Assembly (NCBI GenBank): GCA_050011895.1
Contig: JBEKIF010000013.1
Location: 75,964-139,963, forward strand
DNA: 64,000 bases
From: DATBGO01 sp050011895
GTDB lineage: Bacteria; Actinomycetota; Actinomycetes; Streptosporangiales; Streptosporangiaceae
Direction: 5' to 3'
The notes below the pieces were generated by a model. That model did not search any database. It saw only the letters and a list, made by a program, of their open reading frames with translations, and was not told the origin of the DNA. The translations under genes were made by a program, and so were the position numbers. This document shows, piece by piece, positions 35,430-42,650 of this stretch (its first letter is position 1; every line of letters starts with the position of its first letter).

Positions 35430-38117
35430 GTGACCGATGCACAGCAAGCTCAGCTACCGCCGCAATATTCGCCGGCCGACGTGGAGCAGCGACGCTACGA
35501 GGGCTGGGTATCGGCGGGCTACTTCGGCGCCGACCCGCGCTCGAGCGCTCCGCCGTTCACGATCGTCATCCCGCCGCCCAATGTGACCGGCTCGCTGCAC
35601 ATCGGTCACGCGCTTGATCACACGCTGATCGACGCGCTGGTCCGCCGCCGCCGGATGCAGGGTTACAACGCGCTGTGGGTGCCCGGCATGGATCATGCCG
35701 GGATCGCCACCCAGAATGTGGTCGAGCGAGAGCTCGCCAGGGACGGCCTGAGCCGCCACGACCTGGGCCGCGAGGCGTTTGTCGAGCGGGTCTGGCAGTG
35801 GAAGGCGGAATCAGGCGGCCGGATCCTCGGCCAGATGCGCCGGCTCGGCGACGGCGTGGACTGGGACCGTGAGCGCTTCACCATGGACGAGGGCCTGTCC
35901 CGCGCAGTGCAGACGATCTTCAAGCGGCTGTTCGACGACGGCCTCATCTACCGGGCACAGCGCATCATCAACTGGTGCCCGCGGTGCCTGACAGCGCTGT
36001 CGGACATCGAGGTCGATCACTCCGATGACGAGGGCGAGCTGGTCTCCGTCCGGTACGGCGACGGGGACGACGCGATCGTCGTGGCCACCACCCGGGTGGA
36101 GACGATGCTCGGTGACACCGGGGTCGCCGTGCACCCCGATGACCCGCGGTACAGCCACCTGGCGGGCCGCGAGGTGGAGCTTCCGCTCACCGGACGGATG
36201 ATTCCGGTGGTTGCCGACCCGCACGTGGACCCCGAGTTCGGCACGGGCGCGGTCAAGGTCACCCCCGCGCACGATCCCGACGACTTCGAGATCGGCCGCA
36301 GGCACGAGCTGCCCGCCATCATGATCATGGATGAGCGCGGCGTCATCACTGCCCCCGGGCCGTTCGAGGGCCTGGACAGGTTCGAGGCCCGGCCCGCCGT
36401 GCTGGCGGCGCTGCGGGCCGAGGGGCGGATCGTGGCGGAGCGCCGCCCCTACCTGCATGCGGTGGGGCATTGCCACCGGTGCGGTACCACTGTCGAGCCG
36501 CGCCTGTCGCTGCAATGGTTCGTGAAGGTCGGACCGCTGGCCAAGGCAGCCGGCGATGCGGTCCGGGACGGGCGGGTGCAGATCCACCCGCGCGAGATGG
36601 TGCCGCGCTATTTCGACTGGGTCGATGACATGCACGACTGGTGCATCAGCCGCCAGCTGTGGTGGGGCCACCGGATTCCGGTCTGGTACTCGCCTGACGG
36701 CGAGGCGGTCTGCATCGGCCCGGAGGACGAGCCGCCGTCCGGCGAGGGCTGGCGCCAGGACTCGGACGTGCTCGACACCTGGTTCTCCTCGGCGCTGTGG
36801 CCGTTCTCCACGCTGGGCTGGCCCGACGATACTCCCGACCTGCGCGCGTTCTATCCGACCAGCGTCCTGGTCACCGGCTACGACATCCTGTTCTTCTGGG
36901 TAGCCAGGATGATGATGTTCGGGCTCTACGCGATGTCCGCCGCCGGCCCGGACAAGTCGGTGCCGTTCCGGCAGGTCGCCCTGCATGGCCTGGTCCGCGA
37001 TCAGTTCGGCAAGAAGATGTCCAAGACGCGCGGCAATACCGTCGATCCGCTGGACTGGATCGGCAGGTTCGGGGCTGACGCGACCAGGTTCACCCTGGCG
37101 CGCGGCGCCAGCCCGGGCGGCGACGTGGCCGTCAGCGAGGAGTGGGTGGCCGGGGCGCGGAACTTCTGCAACAAGCTCTGGAACGCCACCAGGTTCGCCT
37201 TGCTCAACGGTGCCGTGGCCGACCGGGGGCTGCCGGAGCGGCAGGCTCTGGCGGTGCCCGACCGGTGGATCCTTTCCCGGCTCGGGTCGGTCATAGCCGA
37301 GGTGGACGAGCTCTTCGAGCGGTTCGAGTTCGGAAAGGCCTGCGACGTGGCCTATCACTTCGCCTGGGACGAGTTCTGCGACTGGTACCTGGAGCTGGCC
37401 AAGGCACCTCTGACCGGGGACGATCCTGGCGCCGCCGAAGCGACTCGTAGGGTGCTCGGCACCGTCCTCGACGCGCTGCTGCGGCTGCTCCATCCGGTGA
37501 TCCCGTTTGTCACCGACGAGCTGTGGACCGCCTTGACGGGCGGCGACTCTGTCGTGACGGCACGCTGGCCGGGTGCGGCGGCTGCCGGTGCGGCCTCCTC
37601 CGGTGCGGGCTTCGCGGCTGCGGGCCGGTCCGCTGCGGGCTTCTCGGATGCGGCGGCGGAGGCCGAGATCGCGGCGCTGATGCGGCTGGTCACGCAGGTC
37701 CGCAGGTTCCGGTCCGACCAGGGCCTGCGCCCGTCTCAGCCGGTACCCGCCGAACTGGCCGGCCTCGAAACGACCTTCCTGGCCGGCCACGAGGCCCGGA
37801 TCCGGTCGCTGCTGCGGCTCACCAGCCCGGCTGCCGGGTTCGCCCCTACTGCCACGGTTCAGGCCGAGGGGGTGACCGTACGGCTGGACACTGCCGCGGC
37901 CATCGACCTAGGCGCCGAGCGGCGGAGAATGGAGAAGGATCTCTCCGCCGCGCGGGCTGATGTGGACGCGGCGGCACGCAAGCTAGCGAGCCCGTCGTTC
38001 ATCGAGCGTGCTCCGGCTGCAGTAGTGGCCAAGAACCGAGACCGCCTGGCCGCCGCCGAGGCAGCGATAGCCCGGCTGGAGGATCGGCTGGCGGCCCTGC
38101 CGCCGGCGGCCGGCTGA
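35430..38117 (+). CDS. valS: Valyl-tRNA synthetase
   Basis: The GTG at 35430 gives 895 residues; an in-frame TTG at 35388 is less likely. The class I signatures are GSLHIGHALDH (HIGH) and KKMSKTRGN (KMSKS variant KMSKT). The editing (CP1) domain with TTRVETMLGDTGVAV and a GTGAVKVTPAHDPDDF block lies between them. The C-terminus is a coiled coil (ERRRMEKDLSAARADVDAAA ... AAAEAAIARLEDRL) that binds tRNA. A short Gly/Ala/Ser-rich insertion (about residues 710-745, with GAGFAAAGRS repeats) interrupts the anticodon-binding domain. It charges tRNA-Val and edits threonine. It is followed closely by folC. Confidence 0.95.
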   Translation: MTDAQQAQLPPQYSPADVEQRRYEGWVSAGYFGADPRSSAPPFTIVIPPPNVTGSLHIGHALDHTLIDALVRRRRMQGYNALWVPGMDHAGIATQNVVERELARDGLSRHDLGREAFVERVWQWKAESGGRILGQMRRLGDGVDWDRERFTMDEGLSRAVQTIFKRLFDDGLIYRAQRIINWCPRCLTALSDIEVDHSDDEGELVSVRYGDGDDAIVVATTRVETMLGDTGVAVHPDDPRYSHLAGREVELPLTGRMIPVVADPHVDPEFGTGAVKVTPAHDPDDFEIGRRHELPAIMIMDERGVITAPGPFEGLDRFEARPAVLAALRAEGRIVAERRPYLHAVGHCHRCGTTVEPRLSLQWFVKVGPLAKAAGDAVRDGRVQIHPREMVPRYFDWVDDMHDWCISRQLWWGHRIPVWYSPDGEAVCIGPEDEPPSGEGWRQDSDVLDTWFSSALWPFSTLGWPDDTPDLRAFYPTSVLVTGYDILFFWVARMMMFGLYAMSAAGPDKSVPFRQVALHGLVRDQFGKKMSKTRGNTVDPLDWIGRFGADATRFTLARGASPGGDVAVSEEWVAGARNFCNKLWNATRFALLNGAVADRGLPERQALAVPDRWILSRLGSVIAEVDELFERFEFGKACDVAYHFAWDEFCDWYLELAKAPLTGDDPGAAEATRRVLGTVLDALLRLLHPVIPFVTDELWTALTGGDSVVTARWPGAAAAGAASSGAGFAAAGRSAAGFSDAAAEAEIAALMRLVTQVRRFRSDQGLRPSQPVPAELAGLETTFLAGHEARIRSLLRLTSPAAGFAPTATVQAEGVTVRLDTAAAIDLGAERRRMEKDLSAARADVDAAARKLASPSFIERAPAAVVAKNRDRLAAAEAAIARLEDRLAALPPAAG

Positions 38118-38165
38118 ACAGGGCGGCAGCCTGCGGCCGGGGGCTGGTCACCGGCGTGCGGCCAG

Positions 38166-38207
38166 TAGGCTGCCTGGATGACCGCCAGCACCCGCGCGAT
38201 GCGATGA
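38166..38207 (+). promoter_or_regulatory. Candidate leaderless mini-ORF coupled to folC
   Basis: TAGGCT (38166-38171) sits 6 bases before ATG 38178. That ATG opens a 9-codon frame, MTASTRAMR, whose TGA (38205-38207) overlaps the folC ATG (38204) in an ATGA junction. folC itself has no ribosome site. A leaderless short peptide delivering ribosomes to folC by termination-reinitiation is inferred. Confidence 0.35.
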
Positions 38208-39727
38208 CCGCCGACCCGCAGGACCGGCTGGCCGCCGCCGAGCAGGCGATCCTGGCCAGGCGGCCGGAGCAGTCCATCGAGCCGTCCCTGGACCGGATCG
38301 CGGCCCTGACCGAGCTACTGGGGGACCCGCAGCGGGCCTACCCGGTGATCCACCTCACCGGCACCAACGGCAAGACCTCGACCGCCCGCATGATCGACAC
38401 CCTGCTGCGCGCCCGTGGCCTGCGGACCGGGCTCTTCACCAGCCCGCACCTGTCCTCCATGCGGGAGCGGATCTGCGTGGACGGCGAGCTGCTGAGCGCG
38501 GAGCGGTTCGCTGATGCCTACGACGAGGTGCTGCCCTACGCCGAGCTGGTGGACGCCAGCCAGCCGGCCCGGCTGTCATTCTTCGAGATGCTCACCGCGA
38601 TGGCGTTCGCGGTGTTCGCGGATGCGCCGGTCGACGTGGCCGTGATCGAAGTGGGCGTCGGCGGCACCTGGGACTGCACCAACGTCGCCGACGGCGCTGT
38701 CGCCGTGGTCACCCCGATCTCCATCGATCACACCCGTTACCTGGGCTCCACCATCCCCGCGATCGCCGGCGACAAGGCGGGCATCATCAAGCCCGGCTCG
38801 GTGGCGGTGCTCGCCCAGCAGCCGCTTGAGGCCGCGGAGGTGCTGCTGCGGCGGGTGGCCGAGGTTGGCGCGACCGTCGCACGGGAAGGCCTGGAGTTCG
38901 GCGTCGTCAGCCGCGAGCTTGCCGTCGGCGGCCAGCTACTCGGGCTGCGCGGGCTGCTGGGCGGCTACGAGGAGGTATTCCTGCCGCTATTCGGGGCCCA
39001 CCAGGCCGGCAACGCGGCCTGTGCGCTCGCCGCGGTCGAGGCGTTCGCCGGCGCCGCCACCTGGGACGCTGCCGCCGGGGGGGCGCTAGCCGGGGGCGCG
39101 CTAGCCGGGGGCGCGCCGGCCGGGGGCGAGGCCGTCGGTCGAGGTGGCCAGCCAGGAGCGCTTGGCGATGAGCTGGTGCGGCAGGCGTTCAGCAGGATGT
39201 CCTCGCCGGGCAGGCTGGAGGTGGTCCGGCGCAGCCCGGTGGTGCTGGTGGACGCGGCGCACAATCCGGCCGGGATGGCGGCCGCCGTGGCCGCGCTCTC
39301 GGAGTCCTTCACGTTCAGCGAGCTGGTGGCCGTGATCGCGGTCAGCGAGGACAAAGACGTGCCGGGAATACTCGATGAGCTCGAGCCGCTGGCCGCGCAG
39401 CTGATCGTGACGCGCAACTCATCGGCACGGTCGATGGAGCCGGGGAAGCTGGCTGACCTTGCGGTCAGCGTGTTCGGGGCGGACCGCGTCATCGAGGCCG
39501 CCCGGCTGGATGACGCGATCGAGATCGCGGCCCGGCTCGCCGATGAGTCGGACGCCGGCCAGGCTCGCGGCGCCGGCCTGCCTGGCAGCGCGGCCGTCCT
39601 GGTGACCGGTTCGGTAGTCACCGCGGGAGACGCCCGGCGCCTGCTCACCGGGGGCCCGGCCGAGCATCCGGCACCTGGGCAGGCGGGTGAGGGGCCGCTG
39701 GCCTCCGGTCCGCCGGGGCTGCCGTGA
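38204..39727 (+). CDS. folC: Folylpolyglutamate synthase / dihydrofolate synthase
   Basis: The ATG at 38204 gives 507 residues; an upstream in-frame GTG at 38156 is possible. The P-loop is HLTGTNGKTSTARMIDTLL, followed by GLFTSPHLSSMRERI, SFFEMLTAMAF, the Mur-ligase motif EVGVGGTWDCTN, SIDHTRYLG, GDKAGIIKPG and DAAHNPAGM. It adds glutamate to folates (and to dihydropteroate in bifunctional forms) using ATP. A Gly/Ala repeat insertion GGALAGGALAGGAPAGGEA (39075-39135) sits in a surface loop, and the C-terminus has a Pro/Gly tail. The stop overlaps the DUF4233 start. Confidence 0.94.
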   Translation: MTADPQDRLAAAEQAILARRPEQSIEPSLDRIAALTELLGDPQRAYPVIHLTGTNGKTSTARMIDTLLRARGLRTGLFTSPHLSSMRERICVDGELLSAERFADAYDEVLPYAELVDASQPARLSFFEMLTAMAFAVFADAPVDVAVIEVGVGGTWDCTNVADGAVAVVTPISIDHTRYLGSTIPAIAGDKAGIIKPGSVAVLAQQPLEAAEVLLRRVAEVGATVAREGLEFGVVSRELAVGGQLLGLRGLLGGYEEVFLPLFGAHQAGNAACALAAVEAFAGAATWDAAAGGALAGGALAGGAPAGGEAVGRGGQPGALGDELVRQAFSRMSSPGRLEVVRRSPVVLVDAAHNPAGMAAAVAALSESFTFSELVAVIAVSEDKDVPGILDELEPLAAQLIVTRNSSARSMEPGKLADLAVSVFGADRVIEAARLDDAIEIAARLADESDAGQARGAGLPGSAAVLVTGSVVTAGDARRLLTGGPAEHPAPGQAGEGPLASGPPGLP

Positions 39728-40047
39728 AACAGCTCTGCGCCATGGTGCTGATCATGGAGGCGATCGTCATCGGGCTGGCGATCCCGGTCGCGCTGACCGT
39801 CCAGCATGCGCCCGCGCGGGCGGCCGGCATCGCCGGCGGATCGCTGGCGGTCGCGGCAGTGGTGCTCGCCGCGGTGGCCAGGTGGCGGCTCCGATGGACC
39901 CTGATCGGGGGGAGCGTGCTGCAGCTCCTGGTGATCGCGGCCGGTGCGGTGGTCGCAGTCATGTATTTTCTCGGCGCCATTTTCGCGGCATTGTGGGTTA
40001 TCGGGATATTGCTCGGGTACCGGGCTGAGCAGGCCTGGACCCGCTAG
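39724..40047 (+). CDS. DUF4233 membrane protein
   Basis: The protein has 107 residues. The GTG at 39724 overlaps the folC stop (GTGA), so the genes are coupled. Four predicted helices: LCAMVLIMEAIVIGLAIPVAL, GIAGGSLAVAAVVLAAVA, WTLIGGSVLQLLVIAAGAVV and MYFLGAIFAALWVIGILLG. The RAEQAW end and the position directly after folC are diagnostic of the family. Its function is unknown. Confidence 0.9.
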   Translation: MKQLCAMVLIMEAIVIGLAIPVALTVQHAPARAAGIAGGSLAVAAVVLAAVARWRLRWTLIGGSVLQLLVIAAGAVVAVMYFLGAIFAALWVIGILLGYRAEQAWTR

Positions 40048-40595
40048 CACCTAGGCACTTCGCGGTGCACGGCGCGCCGCCATGTCCAGGCCACGGCCCG
40101 GGCCGGTAGGCTCTTCCGCAGGGGACCAGCTTCAGCGAAGCCCGTAACTGCGAGCTAGCGGATCGTCGCTGCTGGTAAGGAGATTGTTCGTTGCCTGCCT
40201 ACCACCGAACCTGGCCAGTGCCGATGACGTGCACTTTCGCAATGTCCTCGGATATTGACCCCGCCGCCGCCGGCGGACCGCCAGCTGCGAAGATGGCAAC
40301 GCAGGCGCTGGCCAGGGGAGCGCCGCAGCAGCCGCCCGGGAGGACGGCCAGGACACCGGCCGTCGCTGGCACTATCGGCAAAGATCGTGCGTTAGAAAGT
40401 GTGGATAAATACGCCATGCAGATCGGCCGCCCTGATCTTGTCCAGCACAACGTCAAGATCTTGTTTCCTGACCTTGTTTAGGAAGCCTCGGCATAGCCGA
40501 TGAATGACAGAGGGCCGGCCTCGGGGGATGGGCGTCGGCCGGGCAGCAGCAACAAGATCATCTAGCAAGACGTTTCCGGAAGGTTCTCGTTCCAC
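40048..40595. other. Unusual gap upstream of mreB, no ndk
   Basis: In many actinomycetes ndk occupies this position; no NDK motif is found in any frame. The segment 40380-40600 is less GC-rich than its surroundings and contains near-repeats CTGATCTTGT and CTGACCTTGT about 38 bp apart plus AACAAGATCATCTAGCAAG, which partly complements them. Apart from the small frame at 40191-40481 I see no gene. The mreB promoter should lie here. Confidence 0.45.
40191..40481 (+). CDS. Possible small protein, unknown
   Basis: The frame has 96 codons from a TTG at 40191, with AAGGAG 8 bases upstream. The product begins MPAYHRTWPVPMTCTF, has a Pro/Gly-rich middle, and ends ESVDKYAMQIGRPDLV then HNVKILFPDLV, the only part that looks like a folded sequence. 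I recognise no family. The ribosome site and the distinct C-terminus argue for a gene; the weak start codon and low-complexity centre argue against. Confidence 0.35.
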   Translation: MPAYHRTWPVPMTCTFAMSSDIDPAAAGGPPAAKMATQALARGAPQQPPGRTARTPAVAGTIGKDRALESVDKYAMQIGRPDLVQHNVKILFPDLV

Positions 40596-41627
40596 ATGAG
40601 TAACGCGCTGGCGTTTCTGGGCCGTGACATGGCCGTCGATCTCGGTACCGCAAACACCCTGGTATATGTCCGGGGCCGGGGAATCGTGCTGAACGAGCCG
40701 TCGGTGGTGGCGCTCAACACAAACACCGGGCAGATCGTCGCCGTCGGCGTCGAGGCGAAACGGATGATCGGCAGGACGCCAGGCAACATCGTGGCGGTCC
40801 GGCCGCTCAAGGACGGCGTCATCGCCGACTTTGACGTGACCGAGCGGATGCTCAGGTACTTCATCCAGAAGGTGCACCGCCGCAGCCACCTCGCCAAGCC
40901 GAGGATCGTCGTCGCGGTGCCGAGCGGAATCACCGGCGTGGAGCAGAGCGCCGTCAAGGAGGCAGGCCACCAGGCAGGTGCCCGCCGCGTGTACATCATC
41001 GAGGAGCCGATGGCGGCGGCGATCGGGGCCGGCTTGCCGGTCAACGAGCCGACCGGCAACATGGTCGTGGACATCGGCGGCGGCACCACTGAGGTGGCGG
41101 TGATCTCGCTTGGCGGCATCGTGACCTCGCAGTCGATCCGCGTCGGCGGCGATGAGCTCGATCAGGCGATCATCAGCTTCGGCAAGAAGGAGTACTCGCT
41201 CATGCTCGGCGAGCGCACTGCAGAGGAGATCAAGATGGCGCTCGGGTCCGCGTTCCCCGCCATTGACGAGCCGAACGCGGAGATCCGCGGCAGGGACCTG
41301 GTCAGCGGGCTGCCCAAGACGGTCGTGATCTCCGCCGAGGAGATCCGGCGGGCGATCGAGGAGCCGCTCACCGTGATCGTGGACGCGGTCAAGACCACGC
41401 TGGACAAGTGCCCGCCGGAGCTGGCCGGTGACGTGATGGACCGTGGCATCGTGCTCACCGGCGGCGGCGCGCTGCTGCGCGGGCTCAATGAGCGCATTCG
41501 CGAGGAGACGGGCATGCCGGTTCACCTGGCGGATAACCCGCTTGACTCGGTGGCCCTCGGGACCGGTAAATGCGTCGAGGACTTCGAGACGCTCCGCCAG
41601 GTGCTCGTGCCGGAGTCGAGGCGCTGA
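40596..41627 (+). CDS. mreB: Rod-shape-determining actin homologue MreB
   Basis: The protein has 343 residues. The ATG at 40596 has GGAAGG 12 bases upstream, a long spacing. The actin-fold motifs are phosphate-1 DMAVDLGTANTLVYV, connect-1, phosphate-2 VVDIGGGTTEVAVISLGG, adenosine IVLTGGGALLRGL and a normal C-terminus. It polymerises with ATP along the inner membrane face and directs cell-wall synthesis, in sporulating actinomycetes mostly in spore walls. It begins the mreB-mreC-mreD-mrdA-rodA operon. Confidence 0.96.
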   Translation: MSNALAFLGRDMAVDLGTANTLVYVRGRGIVLNEPSVVALNTNTGQIVAVGVEAKRMIGRTPGNIVAVRPLKDGVIADFDVTERMLRYFIQKVHRRSHLAKPRIVVAVPSGITGVEQSAVKEAGHQAGARRVYIIEEPMAAAIGAGLPVNEPTGNMVVDIGGGTTEVAVISLGGIVTSQSIRVGGDELDQAIISFGKKEYSLMLGERTAEEIKMALGSAFPAIDEPNAEIRGRDLVSGLPKTVVISAEEIRRAIEEPLTVIVDAVKTTLDKCPPELAGDVMDRGIVLTGGGALLRGLNERIREETGMPVHLADNPLDSVALGTGKCVEDFETLRQVLVPESRR

Positions 41628-41684
41628 CCAGCCTGAGCACTGACTTATGCGCACTGGCGCCTGCGGCGCGGACGAGGTGATCTT

Positions 41685-42647
41685 GTGCACGACTCCCGGC
41701 GGACCCGCTGGGTCCTGGGCGTGCTCCTGGTAGCTGCCATGGTCCTGATCACCGTCGATTACCGGGACGGCTCCGCGGCGCCGCTGCGCGGCCTGCGCGG
41801 CCTCGGCGGGACGGTATTCGGCGGCGCGGAGCGCGCGGTCAGCACCGTGACCAGCCCGATCTCCGGACTGTGGCGGTCTGCCCGGACGCCGGGCGGCACC
41901 GGCACGCAGGTCTCCGAGCTGCAGGGCGAGGTCATCAGGCTCCGCGCCGAGCTCAGCCAGGCCCAGCTGAGCAAGGCGGACTACCAGCAGCTCAGCCAGC
42001 TGCTCCAGCTGTCCGGCCGGGGCGGTTACCGGATCGTCGCGGCGGACGTCATCGCCGTCGGGCAGGAGTATGCGCAGACCGTGACACTGGATGCGGGCAG
42101 CAGGGATGGCGTGCGGGTGCAGGAGACGGTACTGAACGGCCAGGGCCTGGTCGGGACGGTGACCGCGGTGAATCCGCAAACCTGCACGGTGCTGCTGGCC
42201 ACCGACGCCACCTCGGTTGTCGGAGTAAGGCTGGCGGGCAGCGGCCAGATCGGCTGGGTGACCGGGGAGGGCACGACGGCGGCGGGCACCGGGCTGCTGC
42301 GGTTGCAGGTTCTGAACGCCACCGCGGTGCTCAGCCCGGGCCAGCAGCTGGTGACCTCCGCGTCGGTCCATGACCGCCCGTACGTGCCCGGCGTGCCGGT
42401 CGGGGTGATCAGCCAGGTGGAGAACCGGGCGGGCTCGCTGAGCGCCATTGCCCTGGTGCGCCCCTATGCCGACCTCACCGCCCTGGGCGTGGTCGGCATC
42501 GTGGTAGTGCCCCCGCGCCGCGATCCCCGCTACTCGGTGCTGCCGCCGAGCCCGAAGCCACGCCCGACACCGACCGTGACGGTCACCGTCACGCCCACGC
42601 CGTCGGCGAGCTCGACCGGCGGCGCTAGCCCTGGCGCGGGAGGCTGA
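41685..42647 (+). CDS. mreC: Rod-shape-determining protein MreC
   Basis: The GTG at 41685 has GAGGTGA 4 bases upstream. The protein has 320 residues. One membrane helix (VLGVLLVAAMVLITVDY) is followed by a coiled coil (VSELQGEVIRLRAELSQAQL) and the beta-barrel MreC core (IVAADVIAVGQEYAQTVTLD, AGSRDGVRVQETVLNGQGLV). The last ~35 residues are a Pro/Thr/Ser tail (PRPTPTVTVTVTPTPSASS), outside the membrane. MreC activates the PBP2-RodA synthase, both encoded downstream. Confidence 0.94.
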   Translation: MHDSRRTRWVLGVLLVAAMVLITVDYRDGSAAPLRGLRGLGGTVFGGAERAVSTVTSPISGLWRSARTPGGTGTQVSELQGEVIRLRAELSQAQLSKADYQQLSQLLQLSGRGGYRIVAADVIAVGQEYAQTVTLDAGSRDGVRVQETVLNGQGLVGTVTAVNPQTCTVLLATDATSVVGVRLAGSGQIGWVTGEGTTAAGTGLLRLQVLNATAVLSPGQQLVTSASVHDRPYVPGVPVGVISQVENRAGSLSAIALVRPYADLTALGVVGIVVVPPRRDPRYSVLPPSPKPRPTPTVTVTVTPTPSASSTGGASPGAGG

Positions 42648-42650
42648 CAT

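Noticed and set aside
35811..37790. 659-codon minus-strand frame opposite valS
   Set aside because: valS is certain from HIGH, KMSKT and editing motifs.
40392..42650. 752-codon minus-strand frame opposite mreB-mreC
   Set aside because: MreB and MreC are unambiguous on the plus strand.
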